DNA from: Cliona cf. orientalis
Lineage: Eukaryota > Porifera > Demospongiae > Clionaida > Clionaidae
Direction of reading: 5' to 3'
NCBI GenBank assembly: GCA_963930775.1
Contig: OZ005697.1
Coordinates: forward strand, 868,001-932,000
DNA: 64,000 nucleotides
The position numbers and the translations under genes were made by a program. The notes under the pieces were generated by a model. It searched no databases. It had not been told where the DNA came from and saw only the letters and a list, made by a program, of their open reading frames with translations. Within the stretch, counting starts at the first letter, position 1. Each line of letters begins with the position of its first letter. Shown piece by piece: positions 48,901 to 61,900 of this stretch.

Positions 48901-51360
48901 TACAATCATGTGATTGTAATACCATATCAGGGGGTGGGAGTGGAATAATTTAATTAAGAAAGAGCTGCACATGTAGGAAGGGGTGTGGCCTATACCAGCC
49001 CCTCCCACTCTATGTCAAACACTCTATGTTAAACACTGTCCACCCCAACAATTGAACCAGTTGCCTAAACAGAACGCCTCAACCCTGGATCCATTTCTCT
49101 ACATCACATCACATCACATCACATCACATCACATCACATCACATCACATCACATCACATCTTACTGGAAGGTCCACTTGAGCTCCATACTTCAATAGCAC
49201 TTCCACACACTCTGTCTTACCATCATCGCTTGCATGCCAAAGAGCTGATTGGCCACGCTGTAGTGTAAGACCAGTCAGTATGAATAACATCTGCTGTCAA
49301 TGCACATGTACTATTGAGATTCTTGTTATTTTACCTCAGCTTGGTAGTTCACATCTGCGCCAAGGTCAAGCAGCACTGTGACCTTTTCAATACATCCTGC
49401 CTCACTTGCTTTGATCAGAGTGTCATTGATATCACCAGTCTGTATGAGTACAGAGAATGCACACTAATAATTAATGTCCCATAATCATTATTAGTTAATC
49501 ATGATAATAGTATTATACACACCAAAATAATATTATGATGGATATGGCACACAGGGGGTGTCAGTAAGACATGTTGGCCCTACAAGCCTCCTTAGTCTTG
49601 ATGTGGGAATAGAATTAGGCCAAAAGCTTTGAGGTGATCATAGGCCACGCCCCCAGTGCTGACAATAGCTTCAGTTTTGTAGAGGTTGAAAAATTGCCTC
49701 ATCAGCAAATGATAACATGCAGTATGGTGCATAATAATAATAATATGCAAAATTATTCTAAAAAGCTCAGCAAATGTCCATACTATGAAGAATATGCTAC
49801 ACACCCCTAGCACTAGTCTTGTGCTCAGACTCCACTCCAAAAAGGGGGAAAGGGGTCTGGTGAATTGGACCGTTTCTTTGGTTTGGCCAGCTCGGTGGGC
49901 GCACGCCGACACGGCTGTGGTGAAACAAACCTTGGTCTGATTGGTCGATGGTCATGGGCACGCGGGCCAGCAATTCAAATTTATACAGCAGGCAATGGCG
50001 CTGCAGTTGGTGAGTCATATGACTACGCTAAAGCTACAATCTCATTGGAGCGCTCAAATACCATTCCCTGGCCCAAGGATTGTTTCCAAATTCACCAGAC
50101 CCTTTTCCCTCCTCGAGGGTGGGGTCTGGAGACTACCCTAGCACATGCATAACTTACAATCCACTCCTCATCATAGAGAGTGCGGCCGTCCAGTTGGACT
50201 TGAACTATGTTGTGCTGCTGGTAGAACCCGAGAGCCTTGGAATAAGACGCTGCAATCGCAGATGAAACTTGCAGTGGGACTAGCCAGGTGATGATCAAAC
50301 TCCCCCCAACAATCTTCTTAATGATAGCCGTCAGTGGAGGGAGGTTGAACTCATCGATCAATGCCATCCAAAGTGTTTCGATGTAGCTCATGGTCATGTC
50401 CGAAAATTTGGTTGTTCTATCAATTCTCAGCTTCACTTTGAGCTTACGAAATAGTTTCTTGGATTCCTTTGGTGAAAGTGATTGTTGACCGTCATCTTCA
50501 CGTTCAGAATCAGCATCAGAGTCGTCTTCAGAATCATCAAATTCAGAGAGATCAATGAAATCAACAATCTTGGTAGTAACAAAGAACCCTGAGAGCTGGT
50601 CCTTGTATGTGCTCACGAGCTTTCGTACAGGATTATCATCGGGTATGTATGTTTGGGCTAGCTCTCTTAGAGGACCGTAGTGATCGTAGCGCCAGAGCTT
50701 AGCCTCGGTTACGATGTTGAACAGCTTAGTGAGGTCAGGAGCTTCAGGGATGCAGCATTCACTCTGGAAGAAGGACACCAAGAACTGATGAACTTCACTC
50801 ACTTTCACCTGTCTAGATTCCATGGCCAATCGAACTTCGACCTGGAGTGACGCAAATTGACGTTTGATCTTTTGGAGCACAGTGCGAGCCATTTCTTGAC
50901 CTGTAGAAAAATCAACAAGGCACGAAAATTTTTCTTTAACTATGATCACAGCTCATCCCTAAGAAGCTCTATAATGTAATATATGCTACGTATACGTCAA
51001 CAGCACAGACATACATGCTTTGGCTTCATCCTGGTCTGGAGCTGGAGAGGCTTCGGGGATCGTTTGGCTACTAACTGCTCCCACATACTTGCTTCTGATG
51101 TTGGCAGCGATCGTGTTCTTCCCCATGGTGTTCAAGGCGTTTGCCAGCTTGTCCCAGCTGGCCTCGGGGTCATAGTCCAGCCACTTGGACACCATCATCC
51201 GTAGGTGACCCTCGATGTCTGGGCTGGAGCCTATCAGTTTGAGCATGGATTCTGGCAGACCTAGGTGGATACCTAGGTCATTCCACTCGGCGATCATATC
51301 CTTCAAGGCAGTGACGATGTTTTTTATCTCGAACTTGATATCACCTGCACAGTCAGACAT
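45972..51360 (-). CDS. Array gene G: complete reference copy, nine ankyrin repeats
   Basis: Exons: death domain 51360-51015; conserved region 50900-50158; R1 49439-49335, R2 49257-49165, R3 48834-48730, R4 48202-48104, R5 48039-47938, R6 47129-47031, R7 46972-46874, R8 46757-46659, R9 46461-46357; tail 46196-45972. Predicted 739 aa: death domain about 7-95, conserved region 117-363 with acidic linker, repeats 364-665, charged tail 666-739 with RLRGRRDR (possible nuclear signal). Repeats show TALHxAAxxGxxEVVxxLLxxGA consensus. The exon 1 donor is GCAT|GTATGT instead of GCAC|GTAAGT, so the junction codon becomes Cys, not Arg. Death domain class 2, exon 2 right-half type, tail NMAERIF. No frameshift or stop seen, so probably functional. 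Confidence 0.9.
49814..50135. mobile_element. 322-bp Mutator-like MITE (gene G, exon 2-R1 intron)
   Basis: The ends are TAGTCTTGTGCTCAGAC and the inverse of GTCTGGAGACTA, with inner inverted GGGTCTGGTGAATT/ AATTCACCAGACCC. The 9-bp target CCCTAGCAC is duplicated (49805-49813, 50136-50144). The right end lies only 22 bp inside the intron from the exon 2 donor. Confidence 0.82.
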
Positions 51361-51491
51361 GGCTACCTAGCTAGTTCCGCGTGTGTCCACTTTTATGGGG
51401 ATGCACCCACAGCCAAATATGGCGATCCCTAGTCATCTTGCGCATGCTCGGTAAGGTAACAGATAACGCCCACGTTTGTAGGCGGGGCTGG
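51361..51491 (-). promoter_or_regulatory. Promoter of gene G
   Basis: CArG box 51413-51422, GCGCATGC near 51440, GC box ending near 51489; CATAAAAG at about 51391-51398. Confidence 0.5.
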
Positions 51492-51654
51492 TTGAAAAAT
51501 AGCACAATCCGGAGTGACACTGTGCATCCAAATTAAATGTCTGATCAATACGTAGCACACTCGATACATATCCGGAACAAAATTTCTCCATATCAACTGC
51601 TGATCAGTAGCAAGGACGCACATTGGCCTAATGTCGTTTCCTGTCCCCAGACTT

Positions 51655-51995
51655 GTGACCTGCTATGAGAAAAGGGACCACTCGGGATATAAAAATTGAG
51701 TTTTGGGCATAGATTGATAGCTCTATGTCTGCTGAATCCAATGGTGCAAGTTTCATGAAAAAATATTGATCACAAGTGGAGTTATGACCATTTTTATGCA
51801 CTTGGGTAGGTACATTAGTTTTTCGGAAAATACGCATTTTTTTTTAAAATTGTATGCGTCTGCCCATAACTATAGTTTTTGCATGCTGCAACTCTATGAA
51901 TATAGCATAATATCAATAATTATGAAATTAAAAATTTGATTTTCTAATGGACTAAAAATCCATCTCAAGTGGTCCCTTTTCTCATATCGGGTCAC
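51655..51995. mobile_element. Inverted-repeat element between G and H
   Basis: Third copy of the 9892-10239 element with the same 28-bp arms. Confidence 0.7.
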
Positions 51996-52068
51996 CTATA
52001 ATATTTTATGCTTTATTAATTTTTATAATGTAATGCTGGATTTTTTCTTTTTTTTTTTTTTACAAGGA

Positions 52069-52468
52069 GACCACACACTAAGCAGAAAAAAATTGTCCGA
52101 AAACCACCACATAGTTGAGCTGGATGCATAGTAGAGCCATACAATGCAAGCAGGCAGCCTATACGTCAATTTTGACCAAAGTGGGTAATGGTCGTCACGT
52201 TAATGTGCGCGCGTGGCCCCGCCCCTCACATAGATGGTGGGCGGAAAACATTGCAAATGCATGGCTTCCTATACAAACATAATATGGGATAACTTCAAAG
52301 GGCCGTAACTTTAATTTTAAGGTGTGAATCAAAATTCCCCGAGATCAAATCCTTAGTTTCGACTCATTCTGCGTACCTATATAAAAATTGTGGCATAATA
52401 TACTTTATAGACCCCTAAGACTTTTCTTCTTCCCTATTCCTTTTTTCTTTTTTTCTACTTAGTGTGTA
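52069..52468. mobile_element. MITE inside the PRDX6-derived intron piece (G/H spacer)
   Basis: CACACACTAAGCAGAAAAA at the left and TTTTTCTACTTAGTGTGT at the right are inverse with one mismatch. It interrupts T-rich sequence that is continuous with CTTTCCCCCTCC in the A/B and D/E spacers. Non-coding. Confidence 0.65.
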
Positions 52469-52521
52469 ACTTTCCCCCTCCATTAATTCCTGTCCTCACG
52501 ATTTCTACATGCACCCTTCAG

Positions 52522-52579
52522 AGTGGTGGTGAGTGCGTGATCCTTCCCTCCGTATCGGCCGAGGATGCCCCCAAGCTGT
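52522..52579 (+). pseudogene. Truncated PRDX6 terminal exon (G/H spacer)
   Basis: Same deletion as at 10343 and 32546, with extra point changes (GGTGGTGAGTGCG in place of GGTGGGGAGTGCA). Confidence 0.85.
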
Positions 52580-52955
52580 GCCTACACACAAGAATTAAGT
52601 TGAAATCCAATATTTTTTACTTAGTCAACGTGATATTGACTTAATGTAGTCAGGGGCAACCTATAACCTCATTCGTTCCCAGTCCATTCCATGTTCTTCA
52701 AATTATTTTTTGGATAATGTTGAAAACATGGAATGAATTGGGAACAAGGCTAGGGCAACCCCCCCATGCACGATGACATGTATGCTACCAATATTGATTG
52801 CACTGTGTCATTGTTTGAATTGAAAGAGTTTAATAAATTATTTAATTCTATCATGATCTATTATCACACAAATTTTTGAAAAAATTAATAATACACACGC
52901 TATTCACAAAAACTTGTAACATGACACTGATGCAAAAAATTTAATTGGAAGAGAA

Positions 52956-55900
52956 TTACTTCTCTGGTGCAGGGGCTGTCCCTGTAATTTGTCTTGGTCT
53001 ATCTCGACGTCCCCTGAGGCGATTCAAGAGTGATCTCTTTTCCCTCTCTCCCCCAACCCTCTCCTCTCTTGGACGATGGCGCTCCTTCTTCTGATGCTCT
53101 TCTCTCTTCTTCACTTGCTCCTTCAGAAACGTTCTCTCCAACATTTTAAGGAGCCTCTGGTAAACTGACTCTCTTTGCTCCTGAAATTAGTATGTGTGCA
53201 CATATGTACACAGTTATGCCAAAGTGCTCAAGTGTGTGTGCATCTGTTGGGGGACCCCTCTTCATTACTTGAGTATTATGGCATAGTTGTGGCCACTAAA
53301 CTGCCCACTTCAATATGGCTGACAAACCACAGCTGCTGGCTCACCTCAGTGGGTTCACTCCTCTCTTGTTTAGTGGTGTGTTGCTCCAACATTGCACATA
53401 TAGCCTCTTCACCGCCACCCCTAGCCACCTCCATGGCTGTCAGACCCTCCTAGTGGTGGGGAAGGACATACAATGGCCACATCAGGATATGCACATACAC
53501 TCTCTCTCTTGGTTAACTTCACAAGCTATAGAGGCCATCAACATCAGTTATGCCATAGCACAGAGTGAATACACATTATTACACTTACGGCTTCAAGTCA
53601 ATCATTATCATAGAGTCGGTAGACTCTATAAGTAGGGATGGCCTGGATATGCCATATATATAATACATTACAAATACCCAAATATCTCAAAATAGGTAAT
53701 TTAATGAAATTTCTAAGTGTGAAAATCAGAATCTCCAGCAAATTATCTATCTAACAAGACCAAGATCATTCATCAAATCAATTGTATATGCCAGAACCAG
53801 ATGTTCAAAAAATGGCCATTTCTCAATCTTTCTTTCTTTCTCATTTCCAGGGCTAACTCAAGACTGTCTGGACCTCTCACCTTAGTTTTCATATAAATCC
53901 ACTCTATTTTGTAGCGCGCAGTGCAGTGGCACGCTAGTTTGGCATTATCTCGACAGTTACGTAATAGTGGGTGTGTACGGCGCATTAATTATTGGGTGTG
54001 TCTGATACGCCATTTTTAAATATAATGCGCATGCTCGGAATGGGTTGCCATGGTCAAGTCATGTGACTGCGCCTGGCCTTAGGCGAGGTCTAGTCTAGCG
54101 CTAGCGCTATCGCTATCGCTAGTGCGTGCAGCGGTACGCTGGATCGATCATGGACATGAGTATGAAGAAGCAAGGCTCGGGGAGCGGTAAGGCGCTAGGC
54201 ATAGGCGAGCTACTCGCTAGCGCGTGCAGCACTAGTGGTCCGCTGGATTGATCATAGATATCATACCATCGCAAGACTCGAGGAGCGGTATAAAAGTACA
54301 GATCATAAAATTATGCCGGGTAGCTAGCTAGCTGCTGCCAACAATAAAACTTAGAACTTTATTTTCTCCCTAAGCGGAAGGATCTCATCACTACTTGGGC
54401 CGCCTAAAGCAGCCTTCTTTGTCAGCCTGCTTCATCATATTAATACAAGGCATATGAATGCTAGTTAATGAGGGGCATGGCTACGAATTTTGCAAACTTT
54501 GGTACCTCCCATCTTCCACTTAATTACACTGGACAAAAATTGTGAGCAACCCATGTAAGATGGCATTGATAAATTACACGAAGTGCATTAAAAAAGAAGA
54601 GAAACAAGTATAAAAACAATTGAATAAAATTGAAGAATGAAGTAGGGATGGCAGGATCAAAAAGTACACAAACAAGAGATATCGCAACTACTATACATCC
54701 CTACGCTTGCTTTTTGAGGGATGCAAAAATATAACCAGTAATAATGCGATTGAATCAAAACTGATAAACCCAAACCATCGTGACAACTAGGGAACAACCT
54801 GAATGTCTCCCATATACCACACTCAACAAACACTTTGACATTATTAAAATTAATAGGTGCATAATAGTCGAGAAAAGCAAGCGTAGGGATGTAGAGTAGT
54901 TGCGATATCTCTTGTTTGTGTACTTTTTGATCCTGCCATCCCTACTTCATTCTTCAATTTTATTCAATTGTTTTTATACTTGTATAAATTGGCTTTACCT
55001 CATTTCTGATGTCCACTGCTGCTCCACAGTCGACCAATGCCTTCACTACTTCTACTTTACCCGCCACGGCAGCCCGATGGAGGGCAGTGTCACCATGCTG
55101 TAGCATAAACACTTCACTTACTATCATTCTCTGTCTACACAATCATCATAGAGTCGGTAGACTCTATAAACAGGGATGACCCGGATATGCCATATTATAT
55201 GTAATACATTACAAATTTCAAAATATCTCAAAACAGGTAAGTTTGTAAAATTTGTAAGTGTGAAAATCGGAATCTCCAGCGAATGAGCAAGCCATATAAG
55301 ATGGTATTGATAAATTATACTAAGAGCAATAGAAAAAAAAAGAACAGAAACAAGTATAAAAAAACAATAAAATTGAAGGATGAAGTAGGGATGGCAGGGT
55401 CAAAAAGTACACAAGCAAGATTTGTAAGGCATAAGCATCTGCTATACATCCCTATGCTTGCTTTTTGAGGGGTGCAAAAATAATGCAATTGAATCAAAAC
55501 TGACTATCCTGAACCATCGTGACAACCAGGGAACAACCTGAATGTCTCCCACGTGCCGCTCTTGACAAATACATCAACACTAATAGGTGCATAAAATCGA
55601 GAAAAGCAAGCGAAGGGATGTATAGCAGATGCTTATGCCTTACAATCTTGTTCGTGTACTTTTTGACCCTGCCATCCCTACTTCATCCTTCAATTTTGCA
55701 TTCTTGGATAGACCCATTGCAATGCTATGACAATTTGAGCAAAAAATGACTGAAAATGGCGACCGCAGTGCACATATCGACTAATAGCAGCGAAATAATA
55801 GTGGTTTCAAACTTGAACAAGGCTAATTCCAGTGAAGGAGTTCCTACTCTAAATGTGGCCAGCAAAGTTGAATTTCCGAAGTCTTTCTGGTCTACGCTAC

Positions 55901-58900
55901 AGTCCCGTAAAGTCCAAGAAGCAAAAATGGCTGATCAAGAACTGTTGAAAACTGTTTATTTCAGTGTATCGGTGCAGTGGCTTGCCCTTGCCACCATTCA
56001 GTCTTATTTGTGACAGTTTTGACACTTGATGCGCTGTCTTCTGTGAGTGAGCAGGCTATGAAAAGGGCCAAAAATCGTGAGCACATACAAGGACCAGCTC
56101 TCAGGGCTCTTTGTTACTACCAAGATTGTTGATTTCATTGATCTCTCTGATTTTGATGATTCCAAAGACGACTCTGATGCTGATTCTGAACGCGAAGATA
56201 ATACTCAACACTGATCACTTTGAATCCATGATTATAATTATGATAGCTCCCCCCCTTGAAATAGTATGGCCTTGGAATGAGTCTTCTTTGATTCTTCAAG
56301 CCAACTACCAACCTGCCAATACCATAATATAGCCAACAACAGTTGCGCTCGAGTGGCATAGTATTCTATTAATAGCCACCCCACATTCACCTTCACAAGC
56401 CACACCTCTATAGCTAAGATTGAGGGTGTGGCTTTCTCGTTGGCTATTTGAGAATCGCAATTTAGCTTATATAGCACCATTCGCAATCGTTTAACTATGC
56501 ATTCAAAAACCGACCTACAGTAATGTTATGCTTACACATCTACAGACTTCAATTCAATCACTTATAATAGCTAATTCACTACATGTATGCAATTAAACAC
56601 AGATCCTACAATAATGCTGAAATTGGCTATACCTCGTTTCTGATGTCCACTGTTGCTCCACAGTCAACCAATGCCTTCACTGCTTCTACTTTACCCCCCG
56701 CGGAAGTCTGATGGAGGGCAGTGTCACCATGCTGTAGCATAAACACTTCACTTACTATCATTCTCTGTCTACATAATCAATACTCCTTCTGATGTGCATG
56801 TGCTCTGTCTATGCAACAAATATTGCATGGCTCTACCTGATTTTTGATGTCCACTGCTACTCCATGTTTCACCAAGAGGTTGATTACTTCTATTTCACCA
56901 CTCCAGGCAGCCTGATGGAGGGCCGTGTCACCATACTGCAGCATAAACACTTCACTTACTATCATTCTCTGTCTATACAATCAATACTCTTTCTGTCCCA
57001 CCTCTGATGTGCATGTGCTCTGTCTGTGCAATAAATATTGCATGGCTCTACCTTGTCTCTGATGTCCACTGCTGCTCCATGCTTCACTAAGAGGTTGATT
57101 ATTTCTACTTCACCCCCCGCGGCAGCCCTATAGAGGGCAGTGGCACCATCCTGTAACATAATGCATCAAGTTACTATTGTACAAACAGTGGCTGTAGTGG
57201 AGTTTCACCTCGTCAGTGATGTTGGGATCAGCTTTAGCCGCTAGGAGAACACTCACAATTTTGGTGTATCTATACAAACTGGCCACCATTAGACCAGTCC
57301 GGCCATCCTAAAATGATAAAAATTTAATAAGCTACAAGTGGTGTTTGATTATACACAGTAGAAATCAAATCACAACCAGGGTTTTATGCAGATTCTTGTT
57401 GGATGGGGGAAAAGTTGTGCATGCACCCCATCCTCTAACACTTGTATGTCTAATTGCTGATGCTGAGGGAGTCTGGGGATAAGGCTGGTGCTATGGAAGC
57501 AATGAAGACACACCCAAAGATTATTAGGCACTACAGACATTGGTAGCCAGAATTTTTTATGGGGAATTTAAAATTGGTTTTCTCACAATCAGCAAAAATC
57601 TGCTAGTAATTTGATAATCACCAATAATAACTTTGGCTATATCGATACACTACCACTAACTTTTAATTCCCACAGTTATGGCATTAGCTACTGACAAAAG
57701 GTTGTACATGTACTGCTGGAATGAGAATCATACACTAAATCAGCACTAGCATGGATAACAATGAAACCACACCCAAAACTCCACCCACAAGTTAACAGAT
57801 AAACATGATTAGTTACCTCATCTCTGCCGAGGTCCACAGCTGCACCATGGTCAATTAAAATCTGGACTATGTTGGCATAACCATCATAGGCAGCCCAGTA
57901 GAGAGCTGTCTGGCCGCTCTGTACACAACATAACATTATCACATATAGCTAGCCAATCAAAAACTGTCTATGTGCTATAGCTACCTGTTCTTGAATGTCT
58001 GTCCTGGCTCCAGCTTTTAATAACAAATTAACAATTTCTGACTTCTCCCAAAAGCAAGCCAAAATCAAAGCTGTTTTCCCATCCTGGAGGATACAAAATT
58101 CATTACTCCACATAATGAGGAAAGATTAATAGTAGATATCACTATTAAAATTTTGTGCATCATTATTGACCCAAAATGTTTATAAATCATCATAATTATT
58201 CTATTATAGTGGAACTCCGCTTAATGAATACCGGGCCTCAATGGCGGACACCTGCAATATAACAGATAGCTAATTCTGAATGTCCGGATTGTATTTGCAT
58301 AGACTTCGATATATTCAAACCCCCTCAACAGCGGACACCCCGCTATTCTGTGTAACGGACACTTACTTTGGTCCTGTTCGAGCCTGTGCAATAGTGAACA
58401 ACCTCGCATAATGGCCAGTTAGCCACACCCACCATTAAAAATCGGTCAGTTTCAGCAACCAGTAGCTACAGTAAAGCCTAAATATGTCTCAAATTCTTGC
58501 CCAGGAGCTGTTTGTTGACAGACGTCTCATCAACACGGTCTTTTTCATCGTCCACAGTTGTGCTTTATCATAGCTGGCTGCGATTGAAGGAGGGGCGTGG
58601 TCAACCACTAACCCCTGAGCTAAGGACACCTTGCTACAGCGGTCAAAATTATTGGTCCCAATGGTGTCCGCTTTAGAGGAGTTCCACTGTATTACACTAC
58701 TCACATTATTCTGTTGGTCCACATTAGTCCTGTGCTCTATTAGTGCCCTGGCTATTTCAACATGTCCACCTCGACATGCTCTGATGAGGGGAGTATCACC
58801 GTCTTCATCCTGCATGAGTTTTGAGAATACACACTGAGTCACATGCACAAAATGTTCCAGGTCATAACTAGAGCTCTCTAGAGCACAAACCCTTGGCACA

Positions 58901-61900
58901 TTGCGTGGCATTAGCTGCAAGCAGGCATGGTAATGATAATACAACGATACTATTATATAGTAGCTTCCAGGATTTCATCTAGCAATAAAGATTTGGGGTG
59001 GAAGCGCAATAAATGAGTGGGCGCATTTAGCACACCAAGTTCCTTGGGACATATTTTTAGGAGAATTTCTTTAATTCATCCAGACTGTTTCAGGTAATTT
59101 TTTTATCAAAAACAAATACTAGTGGTTTGATTTGGTGACTTATTGTGATATTATGATGCTTAATTTAGATAAAGTCAAATCCTTAAGGGTGAAGCTTCCC
59201 CCCTGTCCCCCCACTGGATGAAACCTTGCCTTCTCTTTCAATGTTGCAAGTAGAAAAGGGTAGCTACTAAAGGATTGCACTCACGAGCAATGAGAGCTGG
59301 GGGCGAGGCTAATTAATGTTATAGCACAGCAGTTTGTTCACTGTCGTCGGCTTCATCCATCGAAAGCTCGCCTGGAGCTAGCGAGGAAGGCGGCAGTGAC
59401 CAGCATCAATGATTATTGTAACCGTGCCTACTGCGCATGTGCTGAGGGTTATGCATACCGTATATAGCACATGATACACAACATTCTATTTATACGTAAG
59501 GTCATGCTATCGCTAGCCTGGAAAAGTCAAGAAGCTTAGAATCAGCAAATGATGCCAAAACTGGTGAATAAAGCATTTTCGGAGAAATCCAAGCAAATTA
59601 TGCATTTGGAATGCCATAAGTAACCATATGACACCGCAAATTGGACTCGTAAATGAGGTATGTAGCAGCTAAGGTGGTAACAGACAGACAGACAGACAGA
59701 CAGATAGTACGACTACCGTAACCCTCACGCATGTGCCGAGGGTTAATGAACACACACATGTGATTGTAATACCACATCAGGGGGTGGGGGTGGAGTAATT
59801 TAAAAGCTGCACATGTAGGAAGGGGTGTGGCCTATACCAGCTCCTCCCACTCCGTGTCAAACACTGCCCATCCCAACAATTGAACCAGTTGCCCAGTTTG
59901 CCTAAACAGAACACCTCAACCCTGGATCCATTTCTCTACATCACATCACATCACATCACATCACATCACATCACATCACATCACATCACATCACATCACA
60001 TCACATCTTACTGGAAGGTCCACTTGAGCTCCATACTTCAATAGCACTTCCACACGCTCTGTCTCACCAGCAGAGCTTGCACAGTGAAGAGCTGATCGGC
60101 CATACTATAGTATAAGACCAGTCAGTGTGAATATCAATATACATGTACTATTGAGATTTTATTATTTACCTCATCTTGGTAGTTCACATCTGCGCCAAGG
60201 TCAAGCAGCACTGTGACCTTTTCAACACATCCTATCTCACATGCAGCAATCAGAGCACGGTTGATATCACCAGTCTGGAGAATATACACTACTAATTAAT
60301 GTCCCATAATTATTATTATGATGTACACACCAAAATAATATTGTGATGGATATGGCACACAGTGGTACCATTAAGACATATTGTGATGGATATAGTGATG
60401 GATATAGATTCAGAGATATATACTTATAAATTACTTACACAATACTGTACATTTTGTCTTGCACCTTCAGTGGTGTGTTCAACAAATTACAAATTATAAA
60501 TTGGCCCTGCAAGCCTCTTTAGTCTTGATGTGGGAATGGAATTAGGCCAAAAGCGTTGAGGTGACCAATTGAAAAATTGCCTCATTAGTATGTAGTATGG
60601 TACCATACATGCATAATATACAAATTTATCCTAGAAAGCTCATCAAACTTTCCGTACTATGAAGAATATGCCACACACCCCTAGCACCGCACCATACATG
60701 AACAACTTACAATCCACTCCTCATCATAGAGAGTGCGGCCGTCCAGTTGGACTTGAACTATGTTGTGCTGCTGGTAGAACCCAAGAGCCTTGGAATAGGA
60801 TGCTGCAATCACAGATGAAACTTGCGGTGGGACTAGCCAGGTGATGATCAAACTCCCCCCAACAATCTTCTTAATGATAGCCGTCAGTGGGGGGAGGTTG
60901 AATTTATCAATTAACGCCGTCCAAAGTGTTTCGATGTAGCTCATGGTCATGTCTGAAAATTTGGTTGTTTTATCGATTCTTAGTTTCACTTTGAGCTCAC
61001 GATAAAGCTTCTTGGATTCCTTTGGTGAAAGTGGTTGTTGACTGTCACCTTTGCGTTCAGGATCAGCATCAGAGTCATCTTTGGAATCATAAAAATCAGA
61101 GAGATCAATGAAATCGACAATCTTGGTAGTAACAAAGAATCCAGAGAGCTGGTCTTTGTATTTGCTCATGAGCTTTCTTGCTGGATCCTTATAGTCAGGT
61201 AGAAATTTCTCAGCCAGCTCTTCCAGAGGGCCATAGTGATCGTAGCACCAGAGCTTAGCCTCGGTTACGATGTTGAACAGCTTAGTGAGGTCAGGAGCTT
61301 CAGGGATGCAGCATTCACTCTGGAAGAAGGACACCAAGAACTGATGAGCGTCACTCACTTTCACATGTCTAGCTTCCATGGCCAATCGAACTTCGACCTG
61401 GAGCGACGCAAATTGACCTTTGATCTTTTGGAGCACAGTGCGAGTCATTTTTTGACCTGTAGAAAAAAAAATTAATAAGGCACATAAAATTCCAATATTA
61501 AACTATGATCACATCTTATCCTTAAGAAGCTCTATCATTTGATATAATATGCTACTGTACGTCAGCAGCACAGTGAACTTACGTGCTTTGGCTTCATCCT
61601 GGTCTGGAGCTGGAGAGGCTTCGGGGATTGTTTGGCTACTAACTGCTCCCACATATTTGCTTCTGATGTTTGCGGCGATCGTATTCTTCCCCATGGCGTT
61701 CAAGGCGTTTGCCAGCTTGTCCCAGCTGGCCTCGGGGTCATAGTCCAGCCACTTGGACACCATCATTCCTAGGCGATCCTCGACTTCTTGACTGGAGCTC
61801 ACTAGCTTGAGCATGTGCTCGGGCAGATCTAGTTGGGTGCCAAGCCCGCGCCACTCGGTGATCACATCCCTCAAGGCGGTGACGATGTTCTTGAGCTTGA

